Of a stretch of DNA of 6,881 bases, positions 1-5,521 are shown piece by piece. Position numbers and translations under genes: made by a program. The notes under the pieces are model-generated. The model worked only from the letters and a program-made list of their open reading frames with translations. It did no database searches and was not told the DNA's origin. The stretch's first letter is position 1. Every line of letters begins with the position of its first letter. The stretch covers positions 1 through 6,881 of the forward strand of contig JAUTWY010000040.1 of NCBI GenBank assembly GCA_030838305.1, written 5' to 3'. The stretch is from Acidobacteriaceae bacterium. Its GTDB lineage: Bacteria > Acidobacteriota > Terriglobia > Terriglobales > Acidobacteriaceae.

Positions 1-1
1 G

Positions 2-214
2 GCATACCTGCAACTATAGAACCGGGCGCTGAATAAGAGCGTCGAGAACTGGGAGCAGCGGCTTGTCGAATTGCTGCGCGATGCGTTGCTCGAAAAAGCT
101 CGCGGACATATGACCGATGGCAACCTGGCGCGCTATGCTGCCGAGGTAGCCGAGCACAAACGCGATCCCTATACTCTGATTGAGGAGATTGCCGAGAAAT
201 TGGGGAAAAGCTGA
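2..214 (+). CDS. meaB: C-terminal end of MeaB/ArgK-type GTPase (partial; in-frame TAG at 17-19)
   Basis: The frame ending in TGA at 212-214 encodes a helical tail with ENWEQRLVELLRDAL and, near the end, HKRDPYTLIEEI, which resembles the C-terminus of MeaB/ArgK P-loop GTPases. MeaB protects and reloads adenosylcobalamin-dependent methylmalonyl-CoA mutase in the cytoplasm. The GTPase domain lies off the left edge, so no G motifs can be checked. The stop overlaps the start of the epimerase gene by ATGA, and meaB-mce adjacency is a known arrangement that supports the call. One oddity is a TAG at 17-19 in this frame, preceded by codons reading AYLQL that still fit the family (HRxYLxxS-like). This could be a real nonsense mutation, a base error or a breakpoint near the contig edge. 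If the stop is real, the fragment from 20 onward has no obvious early start codon. The family call is moderately sure from the tail and context. Confidence 0.62.
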
Positions 215-606
215 TGGCTCAAATCGATCACATCGGCATCGCCGTCAAATCACTGGCCGCAGCAAAGGCGATCTACGTGAAGCTGGGATTGAGTGTTTCT
301 CCGGAAGAGACGGTCGAACAGGAACAGGTCCGGCTGGTGATGGTTCCACTAGGCGAGAGCCGCTTGGAATTGTTGGAGGCCACCTCGGAGAACTCGACCA
401 TTGCGAAGTTCATCGCCAAGCGTGGCGAAGGTTTGCATCACGTGTGCCTGCGGGTTCCAGATTTGCGCGGGGCTGTTGAGTGCCTGAAGAAGGACGGAGT
501 GCGACTGGTTTCGGAGGAAATCAGAACCGGCGCGGGCGGACACAAATACGTATTCGTGCATCCGGCGAGCGCGGGTGGCGTGCTGCTGGAATTGGTCCAG
601 GCATAA
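214..606 (+). CDS. mce: Methylmalonyl-CoA epimerase
   Basis: This 130-residue cytoplasmic enzyme of the vicinal oxygen chelate (glyoxalase/bleomycin-resistance) superfamily interconverts (2S)- and (2R)-methylmalonyl-CoA, feeding the mutase in propionyl-CoA metabolism. The length is normal for the family. The N-terminus IDHIGIAV carries the first metal-ligand His (H6). LELLEAT places E52 where the second ligand (Gln/Glu) sits. GLHHVCLRV supplies the third (H75/H76), and the C-terminal GVLLELVQ gives E126, the fourth ligand and proposed acid/base. The STIAKFIAKRGEGLHH stretch and the GAGGHKYVFVHP segment are characteristic of the epimerase rather than of glyoxalase I. The start is the ATG that overlaps the upstream MeaB stop, and the upstream tail contains a purine-rich GGGGAAAAG. 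Ligand positions are assigned by remembered comparison with the Propionibacterium and human enzymes, not by an alignment run. Confidence 0.93.
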   Translation: MAQIDHIGIAVKSLAAAKAIYVKLGLSVSPEETVEQEQVRLVMVPLGESRLELLEATSENSTIAKFIAKRGEGLHHVCLRVPDLRGAVECLKKDGVRLVSEEIRTGAGGHKYVFVHPASAGGVLLELVQA

Positions 607-665
607 GCCGAACAAGATTCCAGATCGCATTTGGTCGTCACGGATCTAAGACAAGAACTTCTTTC

Positions 666-1355
666 ATGCTTCTTCTTCTCGCAATCGACACTTCCGGCAA
701 GCAAGGTAGCCTCGCGCTGGCGCGAGCCGGGGAGCGCTCCGCCCCAAGCGTCGATTTCGAAGTTATCGAGACTGTGCCGCTCGTCGGCGGCACTTTTTCC
801 GCGCAGCTGGTTCCGCAGATTTCCGAGTTGCTATCCAAACACGGATTCAGCAAACACGACATCGGCGCTTTTGCGGTAGCTTCCGGCCCCGGATCGTTCA
901 CCGGGCTCAGGATCGGCTTGGCGGTGGTTAAAGCTCTGGCTGAGGTGCTGCACAAGCCGATCGCGGCCGTGTCGCTACTCGAAGCGTGCGTCTTCCACAG
1001 CGGGAAGGAGGGCAAGGTTATGTCTGCGTTGGATGCGGGCCGGGGCGACGTGTACGTGGGCGAGTGCGCAATCCCAGCGAAGGCCAGCCAGATTCCGCGA
1101 GAGTATTTGTTAAGCCGGAGCGAATTCCTTTCTCAAGCGAGAGGATGGATGGTAGTGACTCCAGATTCCATCCTCGCCGAAGCGGCGCGCTCGGCCGGGT
1201 TGTCTGTCTCAGCCCTGCAGCCGATTTCTGCTGAGGCAGTGGCTCGCTTGGGCTGGCGCAAGATTCAATCCGGCGAAATTGTGAAGCCTGAGCAGTTGGA
1301 AGCCAACTACATTCGCCGCACCGACGCCGAGATGCTCGAGAAAACGGGATCGTAG
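666..1355 (+). CDS. tsaB: tRNA t6A biosynthesis protein TsaB
   Basis: TsaB (YeaZ) is the ASKHA-fold partner of TsaD. With TsaE it forms the cytoplasmic complex that transfers threonylcarbamoyl onto A37 of ANN-decoding tRNAs. The predicted protein is 229 residues, normal for the family. It begins MLLLLAIDTSGKQGSLAL, the first ASKHA strand-turn. ASGPGSFTGLRIGLA (residues 72-86) is the TsaB signature, DAGRGDVY (123-130) is another family motif, and ANYIRRTDAEM near the end matches the usual C-terminal Y-x-R-x-x-DAE. The frame stays open upstream to an ATG at 480, but that would put about 60 unrelated residues before the conserved start and bury the gene in mce, so the ATG at 666 was chosen even though its ribosome binding site is weak. 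It sits 59 bases after mce and one base before rimI. No tsaD or tsaE is visible in the window. Confidence 0.94.
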   Translation: MLLLLAIDTSGKQGSLALARAGERSAPSVDFEVIETVPLVGGTFSAQLVPQISELLSKHGFSKHDIGAFAVASGPGSFTGLRIGLAVVKALAEVLHKPIAAVSLLEACVFHSGKEGKVMSALDAGRGDVYVGECAIPAKASQIPREYLLSRSEFLSQARGWMVVTPDSILAEAARSAGLSVSALQPISAEAVARLGWRKIQSGEIVKPEQLEANYIRRTDAEMLEKTGS

Positions 1356-1356
1356 C

Positions 1357-1851
1357 TTGCGTGTCCGACGAGCCAATAGCGCCGATGTCCCCGCCATGAT
1401 GAAGCTGGAAAGCGAGAGCCCGGGCGCAGCCCACTGGTCGCGGCAGCAGTACGAAGGATTGTTTCCGGCAGCGGAAAATACGACTCCATCCGAACCGGTC
1501 GCGTGGGTCGTGGAGAACGAAACCGAAAATGCACGGGACGTAGTCTCCGGCGAAAAATGTAAGCTGCTCGCATTCCTGGTGGCTCACAGGAGTGACGCAG
1601 AGTGGGAATTGGAGAATATCGTCGTCGCTGAAACAGTTCGCCGGCGTGGCGTTGGTACACTCTTGCTGCGAGAACTAATTGCCCAGGCACGCGCTGAACG
1701 TGGTGGCAATATATTTCTGGAAGTCCGCCAGTCGAATCGAAGCGCCCGCGCGCTGTACGAAAAAGCAGGCTTTGTGGAAATAGGGTTACGGAACAGTTAC
1801 TATGCGGTTCCGCCCGAAGACGCCATTCTCTACCGGTTTAGCCTCTATTAG
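1357..1851 (+). CDS. rimI: RimI-type GNAT N-acetyltransferase (ribosomal protein S18 N-alpha-acetyltransferase)
   Basis: This is a 164-residue GNAT-fold protein. The acetyl-CoA pyrophosphate loop is R95-R-R-G-V-G100, preceded by WELENIVV. The second half has LEVRQSN (E122 is a probable catalytic residue), then SARALYEKAGF (Y134 is the probable general acid) and RNSYYAVPPEDAILY, the RimI hallmark that separates it from generic GNATs. Family knowledge: RimI acetylates the N-terminal Ala of S18 and often sits beside tsaB, as here. The start is TTG at 1357, one base after the tsaB stop. The next ATG, at 1396, would remove the first beta strand (RVRRANSADVPAMM), so TTG is preferred; translation probably depends on coupling to tsaB. 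Residues about 36-68 form a longer, polar beta2-beta3 segment than in enteric RimI. The family is secure; the S18 substrate is inferred. Confidence 0.88.
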   Translation: MRVRRANSADVPAMMKLESESPGAAHWSRQQYEGLFPAAENTTPSEPVAWVVENETENARDVVSGEKCKLLAFLVAHRSDAEWELENIVVAETVRRRGVGTLLLRELIAQARAERGGNIFLEVRQSNRSARALYEKAGFVEIGLRNSYYAVPPEDAILYRFSLY

Positions 1852-1893
1852 GCTCATAACGAGATTGCACCAGAATTTGGCATTGAACCGATT

Positions 1894-1936
1894 TTGGGGC
1901 TGTGATAGGTTGAGGCTATAAATCCCCGGTTGGAGG
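1894..1936 (+). promoter_or_regulatory. Predicted sigma70-type promoter and ribosome binding site of the YdcH-like gene
   Basis: TTGGGG at 1894-1899 and TATAAA at 1917-1922 are separated by 17 bases, the ideal spacing for a housekeeping sigma factor. The -10 matches five of six consensus bases; the -35 matches only the TTG well. Transcription would start near 1929, directly in front of TGGAGG at 1931-1936, which lies 9 bases before the ATG at 1946 and is the clearest Shine-Dalgarno in this part of the window. This suggests that the small gene is expressed on its own from a very short leader and is not read only from rimI. The assignment is by eye against consensus. Confidence 0.55.
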
Positions 1937-1945
1937 TCTGCCTGG

Positions 1946-2176
1946 ATGCTGACTTCGAATGACACTCTCCTGACCAATCACGACGAATTCCGCAAGCTGG
2001 TTCAGGAGCACCTGCAGTATTCCACTCGTCTTGATTCTCTCACCCAAAAACGTTACCTCAGTGAAGATGAAAAGCTCGAGGAAGTGCGATTAAAGAAGTT
2101 GAAGCTGCGGCTTAAAGACCAGATGCAATCCATCGAGCGGCAGTATCGGCAGCAGTACGGCACTCACGTAGCCTAA
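1946..2176 (+). CDS. Small YdcH/DUF465-like coiled-coil protein
   Basis: The protein is 76 residues, strongly charged and predicted all-helical, with no signal peptide or membrane segment, so it is probably cytoplasmic. The layout is NHDEFRKLVQEHLQYSTRLDSL, a short turn around YLSEDEKLEE, then VRLKKLKLRLKDQMQSIERQY. The helix-turn-helix hairpin with a second helix containing L-K-K-x-K-L-x-L-K-D is the pattern of the YdcH/SlyX-like DUF465 family. The molecular function of that family is not established. The gene has its own promoter and a good ribosome binding site, and a hairpin terminator follows about 60 bases after its stop, so it looks monocistronic. It shares no obvious role with rimI before it or psd after it. 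The family assignment is moderate, since such short coiled coils resemble each other; no specific function is claimed. Confidence 0.72.
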   Translation: MLTSNDTLLTNHDEFRKLVQEHLQYSTRLDSLTQKRYLSEDEKLEEVRLKKLKLRLKDQMQSIERQYRQQYGTHVA

Positions 2177-2234
2177 TTTTCTGGCCATCCCGAAGGCGGC
2201 TGTCGCCGCTAGAGTGATCTTGTATCCACCCACT

Positions 2235-2261
2235 GGGCGCACTTAGCGCCTTTCTTTATTT
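2235..2261 (+). terminator. Rho-independent terminator after the YdcH-like gene
   Basis: GGCGC at 2236-2240 pairs with GCGCC at 2246-2250 around a five-base ACTTA loop, and G2235 can add a G-U pair with T2251. The stem is followed by TTTCTTTATTT, a good T-rich tract. This would end the short transcript and separate it from the psd operon. The GC-only stem is short (five pairs), so termination may be incomplete. Confidence 0.7.
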
Positions 2262-2310
2262 AGACTTGCATACTTTCTGCTCGAGATAAGCCGGCACCCC
2301 GCAACTCTTC

Positions 2311-2316
2311 TATAAT
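2311..2316 (+). promoter_or_regulatory. Consensus -10 element (TATAAT) just upstream of psd
   Basis: A perfect TATAAT lies 14 bases before the psd ATG at 2331. No recognisable -35 hexamer occurs 16-18 bases further upstream; the nearest TTG-type hexamer (TTGCAT, 2266-2271) is far too distant. If used, transcription would begin around 2322-2324 and leave a leader of only about 8 bases. It is the only promoter-like element in the gap after the terminator, so it is the best candidate for the whole psd-pssA-asd-like-lptE operon. Confidence 0.5.
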
Positions 2317-2330
2317 GGGACTCGGCTCCC

Positions 2331-2996
2331 ATGGTTCGTGACGGCTATTTTTACGCGTTGGGATTTGTTGCGGCAGCAATTCTGGTAGGCTGGCTCGCCC
2401 AGCCCGCGTGGGCTGTGGTGCCGCTGGCGCTCGCAATGTTTTTTCTTTGGTTCTTTCGCGACCCGGAGCGGGTGATTCCAGATCCGCCGGGCGCCGTGGT
2501 ATCCCCCGGTGATGGGAAAGTTACAGACGCATCCGTCATCACCGTGAACAACGTGAAACAGGCTCGAATCAGCATTTTCCTGAACGTCTTCGATGTGCAC
2601 GTGAACCGTTCGCCAATCGCGGGCATCGTACGAGAGGTTCGGTATCAACGTGGGAAATATCTGAACGCCATGAATCAGACTTCCGCGGAGCAGAACGAAC
2701 AGAATATTGTGCGTGTGGAGGGCGACGGCCAGACCGTGGTCTTCAAGCAGATTGCGGGATTGCTGGCGCGAAGAATTGTCTTTTATCCAAGAGTGGGAGA
2801 TCGCCTTGAGAGGGGCGAGCGGGTTGGGCTGATAAAATTTGGGTCTCGTGTAGACGTACTGTTCGATGCCGCAGCCGTGCTGCAAGTGAAAGTGGGTGAC
2901 CGGGTTCGCGGCGGAGCGAGCATCCTCGCCTACTTGCAACCAACGGCCGAAATGGCGGGCGCCGGGCGTTCTATGGCCAATGAAGGGACTCGCTGA
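2331..2996 (+). CDS. psd: Phosphatidylserine decarboxylase proenzyme
   Basis: This pyruvoyl enzyme decarboxylates phosphatidylserine to phosphatidylethanolamine at the inner membrane. The 221 residues fit the short (PSD-A, archaetidylserine-decarboxylase-like) class. Residues about 7-42 form one or two hydrophobic membrane segments, followed by FFRDPERVIP. SPGDGKVTDA (D61 is the probable self-cleavage acid), FLNVFDVHVNRSP (H90) and the C-terminal KFGSRVDV are all present. Self-cleavage between G171 and S172 would give a beta chain of 171 residues and an alpha chain beginning with the pyruvoyl group; GS followed by R instead of the LGST of long-type enzymes is normal in this class. The tail after YLQP (204) is variable. 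The start at 2331 has no Shine-Dalgarno, but no better in-frame start precedes it and the MVRDGYFYA opening is typical. Its TGA overlaps the pssA ATG, consistent with the two successive steps of the pathway. Confidence 0.93.
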   Translation: MVRDGYFYALGFVAAAILVGWLAQPAWAVVPLALAMFFLWFFRDPERVIPDPPGAVVSPGDGKVTDASVITVNNVKQARISIFLNVFDVHVNRSPIAGIVREVRYQRGKYLNAMNQTSAEQNEQNIVRVEGDGQTVVFKQIAGLLARRIVFYPRVGDRLERGERVGLIKFGSRVDVLFDAAAVLQVKVGDRVRGGASILAYLQPTAEMAGAGRSMANEGTR

Positions 2997-3859
2997 TGGA
3001 TCTTCCGAACGACAAGCCGCGAGGACGCCGCCGTCGCATGAGCAAGGGGATGTACATTCTCCCTTCGCTATTCACTACGGGCAATATGGCGGCTGGCTTC
3101 TATGCCATCCTTGAGGTGGTTCACGCGACTGCTTTAACCACGGTGCATCTGGACAACGCCGCCATAGCGATAGGGTTTGCGGTTTTGTTTGATGGCCTGG
3201 ATGGACGGGTTGCACGCATGACAGGGACCAGCAGTGAATTTGGCAAAGAGCTCGATTCGCTGGCGGACGTGATCACATTCGGAGTGGCTCCTGCGATGTT
3301 AGCTTGGACTTGGGGATTTCACCTGATGCCGCCAGTCGCTCTCACCGAGTGGAACATCAAGCTCACGCAGTTGGGCGCGATTGCCAGTTTCTTGTTTCTA
3401 ATGGCCGGAGCAAGCCGTCTCGCTCGTTTCAACATCACTTCGAATCCGCAGCCATCGAATCCTGGACGACCGGGTAAGAAATATTTCGTGGGTATGCCAA
3501 TTCCCGCTGGTGCTGGAGTGATTGCGGCGGTGGTTCATTTTCAGAGAGGCGCGCCCCTGGAATCCTGGTACACAGCGATCACCTGGCTGGCGATGGTGGC
3601 TGCCGTGGGTTACTTGATGGTCAGCACCTGGCGCTTCTACAGCTTCAAAGATATTGATTTCAGTTCGCGTCATCCTTTTCGGCTGATCATTGTGCTGGGC
3701 GCGGTGTTCTCCCTGCTTTGGTTCTTTTCGCAAAAAGTCTTGTTCGCTGTCGCCTTGCTGTACACCTTCTCTGGAGTGTTTTGGCGTCTGCAGTGGATCT
3801 TTCGGCGGCGCCGGCAGCGTCCCCCGCCAAACTATAAAGAGGCTTCGCAGACTTCATGA
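2996..3859 (+). CDS. pssA: CDP-diacylglycerol--serine O-phosphatidyltransferase (phosphatidylserine synthase)
   Basis: This integral inner-membrane enzyme joins CDP-diacylglycerol and serine to give phosphatidylserine, the substrate of the psd product encoded directly upstream. The CDP-alcohol phosphatidyltransferase motif is complete: D66-x-x-D69-G-x-x-A73-R74, then G83-x-x-x-D87-x-x-x-D91, whose aspartates bind the metal and substrate. The opening MYILPSLFTTGNMAAGFYAI is characteristic of type-II (Bacillus-like) PssA and distinct from the unrelated PLD-type enzyme of E. coli. Several hydrophobic segments follow (about 57-65, 126-145, 170-182, 192-212, 228-265), and the protein ends in a basic cytoplasmic tail (FRRRRQR). 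At 287 residues it is slightly long for the family. The ATG at 2996 overlaps the psd stop and has GAAGGGA upstream; an internal ATG at 3038 would begin MSKGMYILPS and is a possible alternative start. Confidence 0.94.
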   Translation: MDLPNDKPRGRRRRMSKGMYILPSLFTTGNMAAGFYAILEVVHATALTTVHLDNAAIAIGFAVLFDGLDGRVARMTGTSSEFGKELDSLADVITFGVAPAMLAWTWGFHLMPPVALTEWNIKLTQLGAIASFLFLMAGASRLARFNITSNPQPSNPGRPGKKYFVGMPIPAGAGVIAAVVHFQRGAPLESWYTAITWLAMVAAVGYLMVSTWRFYSFKDIDFSSRHPFRLIIVLGAVFSLLWFFSQKVLFAVALLYTFSGVFWRLQWIFRRRRQRPPPNYKEASQTS

Positions 3860-4935
3860 GTGCGCCGCCAAAAATCGCGGCAGGGTCGGTCTCGTCCCCC
3901 CGCGGGCAGCTTTATCGCGCGGCCATCGTTGGCGCGGGCTCGCTCAAAGGGAAGGAAGTTGCTGAGATGCTCAGCGAGCGCAACTTCCCTGCAGTAGATA
4001 TTCGTCTGCTTGATGACGACGAATCGATCGGCCAGCTCGAAGCCACAGGCGACGAAATTAACTTCATTCAGAGCCTTCGCGGGGAGCAGTTCACGCACGT
4101 GGATTTCACCTTCTTTGCGGCCGACGCGGAGTGTACGCGCAACAACTGGAAACGGGCCCGCGATGCGGGCAGCGCGATCATCGATCTTTCCGGCGCGCTG
4201 GACGGAGAAGGCGGCGCCCCGGTTCGTTCTCTCTGGATCGAGCGGGAGCGCGGAAAGATGTGGCAGCCAGAGCTGCAACCGGCTCCCTGCATTGTGCCGC
4301 ATTCAGCGGCGGTGACTCTGGCTTTGCTGCTGCTGCGGGCGCGCAAGGCGGTCACGATCCAAAGCGCCGTGGCCACCGTGTTTGAGCCGGCATCGGAGCA
4401 GGGCCAAAAAGGTATGGACGAATTGCACCAGCAAACGGTCAATCTCTTGTCATTCCAGACCTTGCCGAAGGACGTCTTCGATACGCAGGTGGCTTTCAAT
4501 ATGGTTCAGCGCTACGGGCAGAAATCGCAACTATCGCTGGATTCTCTGGAGGCACGAGTGCGGCGTCATTACCAGGAACTGGCAGGAACCGATGCCCCTC
4601 AACCCGCGCTGCTGATGCTTCAGCCTCCGGTTTTTCACGGCAATGCCCTGGGTATTTTTCTGGAGACGGAACAGCCGGTCAACCAAGCGAAGCTGTTGGA
4701 GGCTCTGGGCGGGGATCACGTGATGTTGGCGGGAGCCGAAGACGACGATTCGCAGCCGAGCAATGTGAATACTGCCGGACAGCCTGACATTCTGCTTTCG
4801 CTGAAAAGCGAAGTCTCGCGGCCCAATGGAATTTGGCTCTGGGCTGCAATCGACAACCTGCGCGTTGCGGCTATGACTGCGGTGGAATGCGCCGAGAGCA
4901 TGATTGCAACCCGCCCCCTGGGAAAAATTCAATGA
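3856..4935 (+). CDS. Aspartate-semialdehyde-dehydrogenase-like protein, Usg-1 type, probably catalytically inactive
   Basis: The 359-residue protein has the two-domain plan of aspartate-semialdehyde dehydrogenase (Asd). An NAD(P)-type Rossmann start RAAIVGAGSLKGKEVAEML (21-39) comes first, then SAIIDLSGAL (106-115), ATVFEPASEQGQKGMDEL (173-190) in the dimerisation/catalytic domain, PPVFHGNALGIFLE (257-270), and IWLWAAIDNLRVAAMTAVECAE (326-347). Where true enzymes have the nucleophilic Cys (PNCST), this one reads PHSAA (S150), and the active-site His of the later RCHS-type motif appears to be N263. It most resembles Usg-1-type Asd homologues, whose role is unknown. An Asd function in lysine/threonine synthesis is therefore unlikely. 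The ATG overlaps the pssA stop and the TGA overlaps the lptE start, so it is translated within a phospholipid/LPS operon. The fold call is strong; inactivity is inferred from by-eye alignment. Confidence 0.82.
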   Translation: MSAPPKIAAGSVSSPRGQLYRAAIVGAGSLKGKEVAEMLSERNFPAVDIRLLDDDESIGQLEATGDEINFIQSLRGEQFTHVDFTFFAADAECTRNNWKRARDAGSAIIDLSGALDGEGGAPVRSLWIERERGKMWQPELQPAPCIVPHSAAVTLALLLLRARKAVTIQSAVATVFEPASEQGQKGMDELHQQTVNLLSFQTLPKDVFDTQVAFNMVQRYGQKSQLSLDSLEARVRRHYQELAGTDAPQPALLMLQPPVFHGNALGIFLETEQPVNQAKLLEALGGDHVMLAGAEDDDSQPSNVNTAGQPDILLSLKSEVSRPNGIWLWAAIDNLRVAAMTAVECAESMIATRPLGKIQ

Positions 4936-5465
4936 GGCCGTGGCGATCCGGTTGCTTGGCCTTGGGCTGCTTTGCACTGCTCGCGGCTGGCACGGGTTGC
5001 GGATATCACACTGCCGGCCATGCCGTGCAGCTCCCGGAATACGTTAAGACGATTGCCGTCCCGGCTTTCGTAAATGAGACCAGCACCTACCGCATCGAAC
5101 AACTGCTCACTTCATCGGTAGTCCGCGAGTTCACCACGCGCACGCACTATCACATACTCAACGATCCCGGCGAAGCTGCAGATGCCACTCTGCGCGGCAC
5201 CGTGCTTTCAACGTCCGCGTCACCGCTTACCTACAATTCCACGACCGGACAGGCCGCCAGCGTTCTGGTGGTGGTCAGCATGAGGGTGGCGCTTACCGAC
5301 CGCCAAGGCAAAGTGCTATACCAGAATCCATCGTATTTGTTTCGGGAGCAGTACGAAGTCTCGCAGGATCTGGCCAGCTTTTTCGAGGAGGACTCGCCTG
5401 CCTTCCGCCGCCTCTCCCAGGATTTTGCCCGTACCTTGGTGTCTAACATTTTGGAGGGCTTCTAG
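4932..5465 (+). CDS. lptE: LPS-assembly lipoprotein LptE
   Basis: LptE is the outer-membrane lipoprotein that plugs the LptD barrel and helps insert lipopolysaccharide into the outer leaflet. The 177-residue product has a basic start (MRPWRSG), a hydrophobic stretch and a lipobox-like AAGTGC with the acylated Cys at residue 23, followed by GYHTAGHAVQLP; the CGY(H/K) opening is typical of the family. The -3 position is Gly instead of Leu/Val, a weaker lipobox. KTIAVPAFVNETSTYRIEQLLTSSVVREF and the later VVVSMRVALTDRQGKVLYQNPSYLFREQYEVS match the LptE core (older name RlpB). The frame is open to 4833, but the ATG at 4932 overlaps the upstream stop and starts a proper signal peptide, so it was chosen. 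The order lptE then holA is conserved in many Gram-negatives. lptD is not in the window. Confidence 0.88.
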   Translation: MRPWRSGCLALGCFALLAAGTGCGYHTAGHAVQLPEYVKTIAVPAFVNETSTYRIEQLLTSSVVREFTTRTHYHILNDPGEAADATLRGTVLSTSASPLTYNSTTGQAASVLVVVSMRVALTDRQGKVLYQNPSYLFREQYEVSQDLASFFEEDSPAFRRLSQDFARTLVSNILEGF

Positions 5466-5507
5466 ATGCTAGAGTTTCAACTTGGCGTCAGGAGTGTTTG
5501 TCATTCT

Positions 5508-5513
5508 GAGGAG
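5508..5513 (+). promoter_or_regulatory. Strong ribosome binding site of holA
   Basis: GAGGAG lies 8 bases before the ATG at 5522, inside a 56-base gap after lptE, so holA translation starts independently and is not coupled by overlap as in the four genes before it. The site is embedded in GTTTGTCATTCTGAGGAGAGC, whose middle looks like the beginning of a dispersed repeat (see findings). Confidence 0.7.
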
Positions 5514-5521
5514 AGCTTTTA

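Noticed and set aside
480..665. The tsaB frame stays open upstream to an ATG at 480, giving a 291-residue protein
   Set aside because: The added residues are out-of-frame mce sequence with no family similarity, and the conserved TsaB start (LLLAIDTSG) fits the ATG at 666.
1018..1587. 189-residue minus-strand open frame across tsaB and rimI
   Set aside because: It lies antisense to two recognised genes, shows no recognisable domain, and its composition is that of a shadow frame in GC-rich DNA.
1840..1854. Small hairpin AGCCT-CTATT-AGGCT around the rimI stop codon
   Set aside because: It has only five pairs and no following T tract, so it is not supported as a terminator.
2196..2209. Hairpin GCGGC-TGTC-GCCGC after the YdcH-like gene
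   Set aside because: It has no T-rich tract and is short. The hairpin at 2235-2261 is the better terminator; this one may be incidental.
2310..2939. 209-residue minus-strand open frame opposite psd
   Set aside because: It is entirely antisense to a confidently identified psd, with no motif and His/Arg-rich shadow composition.
3832..4302. 156-residue minus-strand open frame opposite the Asd-like gene (with another at 4068-4499)
   Set aside because: The plus-strand gene has clear family motifs; the antisense frames have none.
4833..4931. The lptE frame stays open upstream to an ATG at 4833
   Set aside because: This would precede the signal peptide with unrelated residues. The ATG at 4932 gives a proper lipoprotein signal and overlaps the upstream stop.
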